The position numbers and the translations under genes are program-made. Positions 8,117-16,608 of a stretch of 64,000 nt of DNA are shown piece by piece. This stretch comes from Nocardia jejuensis NBRC 103114 (GTDB lineage: Bacteria > Actinomycetota > Actinomycetes > Mycobacteriales > Mycobacteriaceae), in assembly GCF_001613145.1 (NCBI RefSeq), contig NZ_BDBU01000024.1, forward strand, positions 186,001 to 250,000, written 5' to 3'. Position 1 is the first letter of the stretch. Every line of letters starts with the position of its first letter. The notes beneath the pieces were generated by a model. It did not search any database. It was given only the letters and a program-made list of their open reading frames with translations, and was not told where the DNA came from.

Positions 8117-9304
8117 TCAGCGCATTTCACCGGCGCCGGCATACGGGTGCGGGCTCAGCAGCGGCCGGCCCTGCGCGAATCGCTCGTAGCGGAAGTCGGC
8201 GGCGTCGACGTTCGGCAGATCGGTGCGGCCGTGCAGCAGCAGATCGGCCACCAGACCGCCGACCGCGGGCGAGATCTTGAACCCGTGGCCGGAGAAGCCG
8301 GTGGCCAGGAAGAGCCCGGGCACGGGGGCCGGGCCGATGATCGGGTTGTAGTCGGGGGTGACGTCGTACGCGCCGACATAGCTGCCGGTCACGCGCGGAT
8401 CAGGCATGTGCGGCAGCCGATGATCCAGCCTGCCGATGACCTTCTCGACGGTGGCGGCGTCGGCGCGGTTCACGAAGTCGTCGGGATCGAGGTACTCGGG
8501 AACGGCGTGGTCGCTGTTGCCCACGAGCAGTTCACCGTTGGGTTCGCGGCACAGATACTGCAGGCTGGCCAGGTCCGACAGGACCGGAACCTGCGGCATC
8601 GGCTCACCCTGATCGATCAGGATGAGCTGGGCGCGTTGGGCTTTCACCTCGACCGGCACTGCGGCGGTGGCGGCCAGCGCGGGCGTCCACGGACCGGCGG
8701 CGAGCACCGTGGTCGCGGCGTGCACCTCGGCGCCGTCGGCGAGCCTGGCTCCGATGACCCGGCCGGCGGCGGTGAGCAGCTCCGCGACCGGGGTCTGCTG
8801 GCGCACCTGGACGCCGAGTCGTCGTGCGGCCGTGGCGAATGCCATGCCGGTCAGGTACGCCTCGCCGCGACCGCCGCGCGGTTCGTAGGCGATGCCCGCG
8901 AAATCGTCCACCCGCAGACCGGGCCACAGCCGCGCCATGTCGTCCTGGCCGATGAGGTCCACCTCGATGCCGAGCGCCTGCTGCATGGCCACATTCGCCT
9001 TCAGCGGTTCCAGATTGTCCGCGCCGACGCCGACCGCGTAGCCGCACTGGGTGAAGCCCAGGTCGTCGCCGAGGATGTCGGCCGCGTTCTCGAAGAACGG
9101 CACCGACCACCACGACATGGCGGCCAGCGAGGGTGCGCCGTAGTGGCAGCGCACGACGCCGCTGGATTTGCCGGTCATGCCGGAGCAGAGGGTGGCGCGC
9201 TCCAGCACCAGGATGTCGGTGGCACCGCGTTCGGCCAGGGACCATGCGATGGCGAGCCCTTCCAGGCCGCCGCCGATGATCAGGAACTCGGCGGTGTCGG
9301 TCAT
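8117..9304 (-). CDS. FAD-dependent oxidoreductase, DAO / sarcosine oxidase beta-like
   Basis: This 395-residue flavoprotein has an N-terminal dinucleotide-binding fold (IIGGGLEGLAIAWSLAERG, residues about 8-26), the substrate-domain entry motif GMTGKSSGVVRCHYG near residue 43, and the C-terminal flavin motif GLFLATGFSGHGFKISP. These place it in the D-amino-acid oxidase/sarcosine oxidase superfamily, which oxidises secondary amines such as N-methylated amino acids. A GAAGG RBS precedes the ATG. It is the first gene of the minus-strand nitrogen operon and diverges from the ammonium transporter. In the N-methylglutamate pathway the matching step is N-methylglutamate dehydrogenase, but that enzyme has four subunits and the other three are not here. 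A single-subunit oxidase of an N-substituted glutamate is my inference. Confidence 0.82.
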   Translation of the reverse strand: MTDTAEFLIIGGGLEGLAIAWSLAERGATDILVLERATLCSGMTGKSSGVVRCHYGAPSLAAMSWWSVPFFENAADILGDDLGFTQCGYAVGVGADNLEPLKANVAMQQALGIEVDLIGQDDMARLWPGLRVDDFAGIAYEPRGGRGEAYLTGMAFATAARRLGVQVRQQTPVAELLTAAGRVIGARLADGAEVHAATTVLAAGPWTPALAATAAVPVEVKAQRAQLILIDQGEPMPQVPVLSDLASLQYLCREPNGELLVGNSDHAVPEYLDPDDFVNRADAATVEKVIGRLDHRLPHMPDPRVTGSYVGAYDVTPDYNPIIGPAPVPGLFLATGFSGHGFKISPAVGGLVADLLLHGRTDLPNVDAADFRYERFAQGRPLLSPHPYAGAGEMR

Positions 9305-9479
9305 GAAGCACCTTCTTCTCGGGTATCGGCTGTCTCAGCAGTGAACGTCTTCTGTTGTGAATCACTGTTGATTGTTAGGAAACCAAGGATCTGTGTCGGC
9401 GCGATTACCGGGAAGTCACGCGCCGGTGTCGCGATTTTCCGGCTCCAACACTGCGAACACTCAGCAAACGCGACGGCCG

Positions 9480-9546
9480 GTTTACCCACCTTTCACAGCG
9501 CCGTACCCCGGCGCAACATCCACGGTGGTTCACTGCGACGCAACGG
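9480..9546 (+). promoter_or_regulatory. Candidate GlnR operator cluster between FAD oxidoreductase and amt
   Basis: Three AC-n9-AC half-site pairs lie in the divergent intergenic region. One is TTTAC-n6-TTCAC at 9481-9496. The second is CGTAC-n6-GCAAC at 9502-9517. The third and best is TTCAC-n6-GCAAC at 9529-9544, about 55 bases before the amt start. GlnR of actinobacteria recognises paired sites of the type GTNAC-n6-GNAAC upstream of amt and glutamine synthetase genes. The pattern is short, so this remains a candidate. Confidence 0.4.
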
Positions 9547-9600
9547 TGATTCCTGTCAGGAATGCCGTCTGATGAGGAACCCTTGAAGGTCAGGTGAAAG

Positions 9601-10950
9601 ATGGAACAAGCAGTAGCCGCGGCCGACACCGCGTGGATGCTCGCCGCATTCGCTCTCGTGTCGCTCATGGTGGCGGGACTGGCGCTGTTCTACGGCGGCA
9701 TGGTCAGCGTCAAGAACACCCTCAATATGGCAATGATGATCTTCGGTGCGCTCGCGGTGGTGGGCGTGCTGTGGATCGTCGTGGGCTACTCCGCGTCGTT
9801 CGGTGACTCGCTCGGCGGGGCCGGACTGCTCGGAGATCCGCTGGAGTACTTCGGATCCGAGAAACTACTGGACGCGCCCACGACACCCGGGTTGCCGCCC
9901 GCGGTGTTCTCGGCCTTCCAATTGCTCTTCGCCGCACTGACCGTCGCGCTCATCGCGGGCGCGGTCGCCGACCGCATGAAGTTCGGCTCCTGGATGGTCT
10001 TCGCCGGGATCTGGGCGCTGCTGGTGTATTTCCCGGTCGCGCACTGGGTCTTCGCGTTCGACAGCAAGGACGGCTCGGTCCGGGGCGGTTGGATCGCCAA
10101 CGATCTGAAGGCGATCGACTTCGCCGGCGGTACGGCGGTGCACATCAACGCGGGCATCGCGGGCCTGGCGCTCGCGCTGGTCCTGGGCAAGCGCAAGGTC
10201 TTCCCGAATCCCCCTCGGCCGCACAACCTTCCGCTGACCATGCTGGGCGCGGGCATCCTGCTGTTCGGCTGGTTCGGCTTCAACGGCGGCTCGGCGCTGT
10301 CCGCGGGCAATGCCGCGTCGGTGGTCGTGCTCAATACACTCGCCGCCGCCTGCGCGGGCATGATCGGCTGGCTGGTCGTGGAGAAGTTCCGCCAGGGCCA
10401 CGCCACCACCCTCGGCGCGGCCTCCGGCATGATCGCCGCGCTGGTCGGCATCACGCCCGCCTGTGGAGCGGTCTCGCCGCTCGGCGCGCTCATCGTCGGC
10501 GTGCTGTCCGGCGTGGTCTGCTGCTTCGCGGTGTCACTGAAGTTCCGGTTCGGCTTCGACGATTCGCTCGACGTGGTCGGCATTCACCTGGCCGGAGGCA
10601 TCCTCGGCACCGTGCTGATCGGCTTCCTCGCCGATCCGGGCGCGCCCAACGGCGTGGCCGGGCTGTTCTACGGCGGCGGCGTCGATCAGCTCTGGCGGCA
10701 GACGGTCGCCGCGCTGGCCGTGCTGGCCTACACCTTCGTCATGACGATCGCGATCGCCAAGGGACTGCAGCTGTTCGGCGGGATCCGCGTCGACGACGAG
10801 AGCGAGGAGAGCGGGCTCGACCTGGCCGTGCACAGCGAAACCGCCTATGTGCTCGATCATCTCGACGTCCCGGCCAAGACCGGCGAACCCGCCGATCCGG
10901 TGGCGGCCGCGGAGGCCATCACCACCCGGGCGGTGGCGGCGGCCGAATAA
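9601..10950 (+). CDS. amt: Ammonium transporter, Amt family
   Basis: This 449-residue channel protein has the usual 11 transmembrane helices followed by a cytoplasmic tail of about 60 residues. Recognisable Amt elements are the N-terminal helix ending LALFYGGMVSVKNTLN, the DFAGGTAVHINAGIAGL signature with the first pore histidine of the pair (around residue 183), LLFGWFGFNGGSALSAG, and DDSLDVVGIHLAGGILGT with the second pore histidine. It imports ammonium and normally partners with a PII protein, but no glnK or glnD is nearby. It therefore resembles the stand-alone amt next to a glutamine synthetase type III cluster in M. smegmatis. It diverges from the nitrogen operon over candidate GlnR sites. 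Confidence 0.95.
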   Translation: MEQAVAAADTAWMLAAFALVSLMVAGLALFYGGMVSVKNTLNMAMMIFGALAVVGVLWIVVGYSASFGDSLGGAGLLGDPLEYFGSEKLLDAPTTPGLPPAVFSAFQLLFAALTVALIAGAVADRMKFGSWMVFAGIWALLVYFPVAHWVFAFDSKDGSVRGGWIANDLKAIDFAGGTAVHINAGIAGLALALVLGKRKVFPNPPRPHNLPLTMLGAGILLFGWFGFNGGSALSAGNAASVVVLNTLAAACAGMIGWLVVEKFRQGHATTLGAASGMIAALVGITPACGAVSPLGALIVGVLSGVVCCFAVSLKFRFGFDDSLDVVGIHLAGGILGTVLIGFLADPGAPNGVAGLFYGGGVDQLWRQTVAALAVLAYTFVMTIAIAKGLQLFGGIRVDDESEESGLDLAVHSETAYVLDHLDVPAKTGEPADPVAAAEAITTRAVAAAE

Positions 10951-11115
10951 CGGCGGCCGCACCACCGGGACCCGCACCACCAGACCCGCACTGTGTTCCG
11001 GGGGATCACCCTCCTCCGTGAACCCGGAAGACGGTGCGCCGCTCTGGAAGGGGTGTGGCAGGGCGGGAATGCCGGACCGCATCCGCACGCCCCTTCCAGG
11101 GCGATCAATACAGCA

Positions 11116-11150
11116 AATCCGCGCCCGGAAGAAGCTTCCGGGCGCGGATT
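11116..11150. terminator. Bidirectional hairpin terminator between amt and the acyltransferase
   Basis: A perfect 15-base-pair inverted repeat (arms 11116-11130 and 11136-11150) encloses a five-base loop. It sits between two convergent genes, 165 bases after amt and 58 bases after the acyltransferase stop. There is no long T run, as is common in high-GC actinomycetes. Confidence 0.7.
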
Positions 11151-11208
11151 GCGGTGCGCCGAGTGCCCTGCGCGGCGAAGCTGCGATCACCCCGCGCCGG
11201 CGCCGCGC

Positions 11209-11958
11209 CTACTTCTGCGAGCGGCGGGCGGCTTTCGCTTCCGCTTCGGCCCGGTCCAGCGCGTTCGCTTCCTCCAGGGTCGGTGCGCTTCCGCCGAGTC
11301 GGGCCGGAACCCAATAGCCGCCGGGCTCGTGCACGTAATCCTTCTGGGCCTCGAGCAGCAGCGCCGACATCGTCGAGTGCAGTTCCTCGGTCAGCGCCGA
11401 GGCGGGCTCGTACGGCTGGATGGGGGCGCCGACCTCGATGGACACCGGGGTGTTGGTGCGGCCCATGCGCTTGGGGTGGCCCTTGGTCCACACGCGCTGT
11501 GCGCCCCAGATCGCCATCGGGATGATCGGGACGTTCGCCTCGATGGCCATCCGCGCGGCGCCGGACTTGAATTCCTTCAGCTCGAAACTGCGGCTGATGG
11601 TGGCCTCGGGGTAGACGCCGACCAGTTCGCCCTGGCGCAGGCGGTTCACGGCCTCGGAGAAGGAATCCGCGCCGGCGGAGCGATCCACCGGAATGTGCTT
11701 GAGCGCCCGCATGATCGGGCCGCCCACGGGATTGTCGAACACCTCTTTCTTCGCCATGAAGCGGATATAGCGCTTCGAGGTGCGCGCGGGCAGACCGGCG
11801 TACGTGAAGTCCATGTAGCCGGTGTGATTGATCGCGATGACCGCCCCACCGGTCGCAGGGATGTTTTCGTCGCCGTTGACGGTGAACTTCAGGCCCTGCA
11901 GCGCGAAAACGGTGCGAGCCAGCCCGATGATCGGGAAGTAGACGGGTTCCACAAGCAC
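11209..11958 (-). CDS. 1-acylglycerol-3-phosphate O-acyltransferase (PlsC family)
   Basis: This 249-residue membrane-associated enzyme transfers an acyl chain to lysophosphatidate or a related acceptor in phospholipid synthesis. Acyltransferase block I is NHTGYMDF with His45 and Asp50 (HX4D). Block III is the GVYPEATISRSFE stretch, where the usual EGTRS reads EATIS. The strand PIIPMAIWG gives block IV. The C-terminal 25 residues are charged and rich in Ala and Glu. It diverges from namH, as Rv3816c does from the Rv3817-Rv3818 region of M. tuberculosis in my recollection, so it is probably the orthologue of one of the acyltransferases Rv3814c-Rv3816c. Confidence 0.85.
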   Translation of the reverse strand: MLVEPVYFPIIGLARTVFALQGLKFTVNGDENIPATGGAVIAINHTGYMDFTYAGLPARTSKRYIRFMAKKEVFDNPVGGPIMRALKHIPVDRSAGADSFSEAVNRLRQGELVGVYPEATISRSFELKEFKSGAARMAIEANVPIIPMAIWGAQRVWTKGHPKRMGRTNTPVSIEVGAPIQPYEPASALTEELHSTMSALLLEAQKDYVHEPGGYWVPARLGGSAPTLEEANALDRAEAEAKAARRSQK

Positions 11959-12136
11959 GGAAGCCTAGTCGCTGGCCGCGCGACTTCCAGTGATCCAGAC
12001 AACACCGGAACGCCGGATTTCCGGGGTAAAACAGACAATTACCTTGAAGTCGGGCACCGGGGGTCACTGCATCGGCGACGTCCGCGGGCAGCCAGTACTC
12101 TGGGTGGCTGGTAACAGTCAGGGAGGCAGATAGCTC

Positions 12137-13675
12137 GTGCAGATCACCAGCGTCGGACACGCCGGATTCCACATCCGTACGGCAGCCGGGACGATCCTGT
12201 GCGATCCCTGGGTGAACCCGGCCTATTTCGGATCGTGGTTCCCGTTCCCCGACAATACCCAGCTGGACTGGGATGAACTCGGCAACAGTGATTTCCTCTA
12301 CGTCTCGCACCTGCACCGCGATCATTTCGACGCGAAACTGCTGACCGAGAAGATCAACAAGGACACCACGGTCCTGCTGCCCGACTATCCGGTGCCGGAT
12401 CTCAAGCGCGAACTCGAGGCCCTGGGCTTCCACAAGTTCTTCGAGACCGAGGATTCGGTCAAGCACACCGTGACCGGGCCCGGCGGTGATCTGGAGATCA
12501 TGATCATCGCGCTGCGCGCGCCCGCCGACGGGCCGATCGGCGACTCCGGCATCGTCGTATCCGACGGCGAGACCGTCTGTTTCAACATGAACGACGCCCG
12601 GCCCGTGGACATGGACGTGCTGCACGACGCGTTCGGGCACGTGGACATCCACCTGCTGCAGTACTCCGGGGCCATCTGGTACCCGGCCGTGTACGACATC
12701 CCCGCGCGCACCAAGGCCAACTTCGGCAAGCAGAAGCGCCAGCGCGGCATGGACCGGGCACGGGCCTACATCGAGCAGGTCGGAGCCACCTGGGTGGTGC
12801 CGTCCGCCGGGCCGCCGGTCTTCCTCGACGACGAACTGCGCTACCTGAACGACGATCGCGGCGAGGAAGGCAATATCTTCCCCGACCAGATCACCTTCCT
12901 GGACCAGATGGAGATCCACGGCAATGCCGGTGGGCTGCTGATGATTCCGGGTTCGGTCGCCGAGCTGCGCGGCAAGGAGCTGTCCTCCATCACCCACCCG
13001 GTGGTGCCGGACAGCATCTACGGCGACAAGGCCGCGTACATCCAGGACATGGCCGAGCGGATGGCTCCGGTGCTCGCGGCCGAAAAGGCCTCCTGGGCAA
13101 CCGGAGACGAGCCGCTGCTACCGCAGCTGAAGGAACTCTTCGAGCCGATCATGGCGCAGAGCGATCTCATCTGCGACGGCATCGGCTATCCGGTCGGACT
13201 GGTCATGGGTGAGGAGACCGTCGTACTCGACTTCCCGGCGCGCACCGTGCGCCCGGTCGTCGAGGGAGAAGGCAAGTACCGCTACGGATTCCGGATCGAT
13301 CCGCAGCTGGTGCGCACCGTGCTGCGGGACGACGAGCCCGACTGGGTGAACACCATCTTCCTGTCCACCCGGTTCACCACCTGGCGGGTCGGCGGATACA
13401 ACGAATTCCTCTACACCTTCTTCAAATGCCTCACCGATGAGCGGATCGCGTACGCGGACGGCTGGTTCAACGAGGCGCACGACGATTCGGCCTCCACCGA
13501 ACTCGAAGGCTGGGAAGTGCAGCGGCGGTGCCCGCACCTGAAGGCGGACCTGTCGAAATTCGGCGTGGTGGAGGGCAATACCCTCACCTGCAATCTGCAC
13601 GGCTGGCAGTGGGATCTGGAATCGGGACGCTGCAAGACGTCCAAGGGACACGAGCTGCGCTCGCGCAAGCTCTGA
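12137..13675 (+). CDS. namH: UDP-N-acetylmuramate hydroxylase (NamH), MBL-fold plus Rieske domain
   Basis: This 512-residue protein joins an N-terminal metallo-beta-lactamase-like fold, with HLHRDHFD at about residues 59-66, to a C-terminal Rieske [2Fe-2S] domain. The cluster ligands are Cys465/His467 in RCPHL and Cys485/His488 in CNLHGWQW. The same composition, length and neighbourhood (next to an acyltransferase) are seen in Rv3818. Rv3818 is the enzyme that hydroxylates UDP-N-acetylmuramate to the N-glycolyl form used in mycobacterial and nocardial peptidoglycan. The GTG start at 12137 follows the RBS GGGAGG. It is a cytoplasmic enzyme and needs reduced electron carriers that are not encoded here. 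The family assignment is strong; the substrate follows from orthology. Confidence 0.85.
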   Translation: MQITSVGHAGFHIRTAAGTILCDPWVNPAYFGSWFPFPDNTQLDWDELGNSDFLYVSHLHRDHFDAKLLTEKINKDTTVLLPDYPVPDLKRELEALGFHKFFETEDSVKHTVTGPGGDLEIMIIALRAPADGPIGDSGIVVSDGETVCFNMNDARPVDMDVLHDAFGHVDIHLLQYSGAIWYPAVYDIPARTKANFGKQKRQRGMDRARAYIEQVGATWVVPSAGPPVFLDDELRYLNDDRGEEGNIFPDQITFLDQMEIHGNAGGLLMIPGSVAELRGKELSSITHPVVPDSIYGDKAAYIQDMAERMAPVLAAEKASWATGDEPLLPQLKELFEPIMAQSDLICDGIGYPVGLVMGEETVVLDFPARTVRPVVEGEGKYRYGFRIDPQLVRTVLRDDEPDWVNTIFLSTRFTTWRVGGYNEFLYTFFKCLTDERIAYADGWFNEAHDDSASTELEGWEVQRRCPHLKADLSKFGVVEGNTLTCNLHGWQWDLESGRCKTSKGHELRSRKL

Positions 13676-13695
13676 GCATTCTTCCGGACACGCGA

Positions 13696-13724
13696 CTCCG
13701 GTCGGCGCGGCGCACCGACCGGAG
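13696..13724. terminator. Hairpin terminator between namH and the BP74-N gene
   Basis: A perfect 10-base-pair stem (13696-13705 with 13715-13724) encloses a nine-base loop. It begins 20 bases after the namH stop and 20 bases before the end of the convergent gene, so it probably serves both. Confidence 0.6.
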
Positions 13725-13744
13725 AACAACGCCGCCGCGCCCCG

Positions 13745-14083
13745 CTAGGAGCTGATCTCCCTGGTCAGGCGCGACGACCACGGACACCAGAAGCAGCCCG
13801 GCAGGAACGCGCCGCACGCCTCGTCCAGGTGGTCCTCGGTGTAGGTGATGCTGGAATCGCACACCTCGATGGCCATGGTGAAGAAGGTGATGGTGTCCGG
13901 ATCCAGATAGAAACTCCAGCCCGGGTTGTAGTCCGCGCGCTGCTTCCGGATTCTGCCCATGACATGGATCGACATGGTCTCCTCGCCGGACAGGATCCGC
14001 CGAGCTTCGGAAATACGCTGTTCATTCTCCAATCGGATTACGAATTCCTTGCCGGAGTAATCGGTGAATGCGAAGTCCGCCAT
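13745..14083 (-). CDS. BP74-N domain protein
   Basis: This 112-residue single-domain protein has no signal peptide or membrane segment. It matches the BP74-N family, named after a Dictyostelium calmodulin-binding protein and found scattered in actinomycetes. Typical elements are FVIRLENEQRISEAR, LSGEETMSIHVMGRI, NPGWSFYLDPDTITFF, and the C-terminal signature FLPGCFWCPWSSRL. Four cysteines cluster in the second half (EVCD, DEACG, PGCFWC), which suggests a metal site or disulfide. The function is unknown. The gene lies downstream of, and in the same direction as, a MauE-thioredoxin fusion with a gap of 152 bases, which could supply redox partners. I recognise the family from these motifs only. 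Confidence 0.7.
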   Translation of the reverse strand: MADFAFTDYSGKEFVIRLENEQRISEARRILSGEETMSIHVMGRIRKQRADYNPGWSFYLDPDTITFFTMAIEVCDSSITYTEDHLDEACGAFLPGCFWCPWSSRLTREISS

Positions 14084-14235
14084 GATATTTCCCTCGGTTG
14101 ACGGGATGGGTGAAGGAGCCGCGCTTTCGATGGTAGGTCCAGCTAACTACACTTCGTTTCGAAATTGCTTGTCTGGCAACAAGATTCAAAAGACCGGACC
14201 GTTTGTCGCAGGCAATTGCGCAAACCGGGCAGTAT

Positions 14236-15267
14236 TCACCGAGGTTCCGGAACCGTTTGCCCGTTTCCATGGGAATTTGATTGCAGGCCAGTCCGTTTGG
14301 CCTGGACGATGAGATCCCGGACCGCCATCGCGCCACGCGCCACCGGGGCCGCGACCCTCCCGTCCGCGCTGATCAGGACGCCGGACGGGGTACCGCGTAC
14401 ACGGTAGCGCAGTGCCGCCTCGTTGCCCTGCTGCACCAGCACCGGGATGTCGCCGAGTGCCTGCCGCTCGCCCCAGACCGCATGTTCGGCGACGTCGCCG
14501 TTGCCGAGCACCGCGATGGTCAGGGCCTCGGACGTGCGCGAACGCCAGCGCGGCAGCTCCCGCGCGAGGGCGGCACACATCTCGCAGCCGGGATGCACGA
14601 ACACCAGCAACAGGTGGCGGCCAGGAGAAAGCAACTCCGCCAGATCCGTTCGGCCGCCCCCGGTGCGCAGCAACTCGAACTCCGGGGCCACCGCGCCGAC
14701 GGGCAGACCCTCACCGCCGAGGGTGGACAGGACCTGCTGATCGAGCCGGCGGCGCAGCGCCAGGAGTTCGCCGGTCAGCCAGAACAGGTAGCCCGCCAGG
14801 ACGGCCAGGATCGTCAGGCCCACGGTGTGGTCCACCGGGAGCGCGGCCGGAACTCGCGGCCGTGCGATCGAGGCCGCCGTGACCGTCGCCGCCAGCGCGA
14901 GCATCAGTCCGTTGCGGACCAGGGTGCGCGGGCCGATCGGCGTCGCGCCTACCGCGCCGAAACACGAACAGACCGGCCGCTTTCCCTGGCGGAGCAGTCG
15001 CAGCACTGCGAGCGTGAAGACCATCAGCAGGAGCACCGCGAGGGCCCCCGCCCACGGTGCGGTCCACCGTGGCAGCAGGGCCACCGCGATCGACGCCTCC
15101 AGCATCGGCAGGACCCAGGTCACCGCGGGAACCCAGCGCAGCGGAACGCCGAACTCCCCCACCGCCTTCCGGGCACCGGACAGGTCACCGAGTTTTCCGA
15201 ACGCCGACAGCCCGAACACGACCGCCAGACCCAAGCGCGCCACCCACACCCCGTAGTCGATAGCCAT
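14236..15267 (-). CDS. MauE membrane domain fused to a thioredoxin-like (TlpA/MauD type) domain
   Basis: This 343-residue fusion starts with a four-helix MauE/DoxX-like domain (residues about 1-140) that contains a CSC pair (Cys100, Cys102) next to a membrane helix. A single helix at about 150-170 is followed by a redoxin domain with the catalytic pair CEMC (Cys228, Cys231) and the cis-proline region RGTPSGVLI. MauE and MauD proteins help mature methylamine dehydrogenase, but most actinobacterial fusions of this type have other, unknown thiol-exchange clients. ATG at 15267 is chosen; longer starts at 15276 and 15306 are possible. No methylamine dehydrogenase subunit is present. The adjacent cysteine-containing BP74-N protein is the closest possible client. 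Confidence 0.8.
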   Translation of the reverse strand: MAIDYGVWVARLGLAVVFGLSAFGKLGDLSGARKAVGEFGVPLRWVPAVTWVLPMLEASIAVALLPRWTAPWAGALAVLLLMVFTLAVLRLLRQGKRPVCSCFGAVGATPIGPRTLVRNGLMLALAATVTAASIARPRVPAALPVDHTVGLTILAVLAGYLFWLTGELLALRRRLDQQVLSTLGGEGLPVGAVAPEFELLRTGGGRTDLAELLSPGRHLLLVFVHPGCEMCAALARELPRWRSRTSEALTIAVLGNGDVAEHAVWGERQALGDIPVLVQQGNEAALRYRVRGTPSGVLISADGRVAAPVARGAMAVRDLIVQAKRTGLQSNSHGNGQTVPEPR

Positions 15268-15374
15268 GTCTCGCACCATCGCACACCGGCGTGACGCCCG
15301 AATCATGAATGCCGGGAACAGTTTTCACCGCAAACCGGGCGGTTGTTCCGCGCCATAGGGCCGGTGATGGCGTC

Positions 15375-16343
15375 CTATCGCGGGTTCGGACGGGGTGATC
15401 GGGCCGCCAGCGCCACGGCGGCGAAGGTCAGCACGCAACCCGCCACCGCCATCGGCGCGAGGGTGGACCCGGTCGGCGCCAGCACATCCAGGACCAGCGC
15501 GGCCAGCAGTTGGCCGGCCACCGAGGTGAGCGCCAGCAGCAGCACGCCGATCCAGCGCACCACCAGGACCGCCAGCGCGATGAAGAAGACGCCGATCGCG
15601 CCACCCAGGTAAAGCCACGGGGCCGAGGGCAATTCGGACGGCAGGCCGCTGTGGATCCGCAGCAGCGCCTCCACCGCGAGCAGACCCGCCAGCCCGGTCA
15701 CGAAGTTCGCCAGGGTCGCCGAGAGCGGGCCGCCGACCGCACCCACGCGGCCGTTCACGGCCTGCTGCCAGGCCACCCCGACCCCCGCCAGGATCGGCAG
15801 GGCGATCAGGACGGCGGGGGGTGCGTCGCGGAAGAACGCGGGCGCGGCCAAAGATTCGCTCACGCCACGTGGTCTGCCCAGGGCCGCCAGCAGCACCGCG
15901 GCCGAGGCCAGCAGCGCGCCGCCCACCCGCCATGCCGTGACCGCGGTCCGCCCGCCCGGACCGATGCCGAGTCGATCCACCACCAGGCTGCTCACCAGCT
16001 GGCCCGCCACCACCGACACCGTGAACGCCGTGACGCCGATGGTCGCCACCGTCAGGCCCTGACAGGCCACGAACAGCGCGCCGCAGAGTCCACCCAGCAG
16101 CTGCCACCAGCGCAGGGTCCCGTCGGCGAGCGCCTCGCGGACCTGCCCGAGCCCGGCGCGCAATCGGCCGCTCACCAGGAAGATCACGCCCACCAGCAGC
16201 AGCCCGGTGCCGAAGCTGACCACGGCCGCCCCGACGCCGTCGTGCAGCCGCTCCCCCAGCGCCCCGTTCACCCGCGCCTGCACCGCCACACCCGCGCCGA
16301 TGGCTCCTCCGAGCACCAATCCCACTCGCCGCCGCATCACCAC
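15375..16343 (-). CDS. DMT-superfamily transporter of the YdcZ / DUF606 family
   Basis: This 322-residue integral membrane protein has about ten hydrophobic helices arranged as two homologous halves. Each half starts with a GxxxGxxVAxQxxVNGxxG motif (residues about 13-30 and again around 190-205), which is typical of the duplicated YdcZ family. Substrate unknown; DMT relatives export small metabolites. It stands alone, pointing toward the MauE-thioredoxin gene with a gap of 107 bases. Confidence 0.8.
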   Translation of the reverse strand: MVMRRRVGLVLGGAIGAGVAVQARVNGALGERLHDGVGAAVVSFGTGLLLVGVIFLVSGRLRAGLGQVREALADGTLRWWQLLGGLCGALFVACQGLTVATIGVTAFTVSVVAGQLVSSLVVDRLGIGPGGRTAVTAWRVGGALLASAAVLLAALGRPRGVSESLAAPAFFRDAPPAVLIALPILAGVGVAWQQAVNGRVGAVGGPLSATLANFVTGLAGLLAVEALLRIHSGLPSELPSAPWLYLGGAIGVFFIALAVLVVRWIGVLLLALTSVAGQLLAALVLDVLAPTGSTLAPMAVAGCVLTFAAVALAARSPRPNPR

Positions 16344-16608
16344 CCGATTCTGCCAATTCCCGTCGGCGAGGCTCGACCGGCGATCGGAAATTCACCGGTA
16401 ATTTCATGCTGCTCATCGACGATGAACCGAGTCGAGCCACCTCCCGAAGACATCGATGTCCGTGCCGAGGTGCTCACGGTTCTGGAATTGAAGCGATGGC
16501 CGGAAAACCCATACCGGACGACGTCTTTTCGCGGCCGCGGGGCCTCGAGTCCGCGGTCGCGATGTGAGATGCGCGAATTTGGTTGGGTAACAGTCGGATC
16601 GGTGGGAC

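Noticed and set aside
2010..10950. Full N-methylglutamate pathway with MgdABCD dehydrogenase
   Set aside because: Only one flavoprotein is present; the other dehydrogenase subunits are absent.
14236..15267. Methylamine dehydrogenase cluster, suggested by MauE and MauD domains
   Set aside because: No MauA or MauB subunits, amicyanin or other mau genes are nearby.
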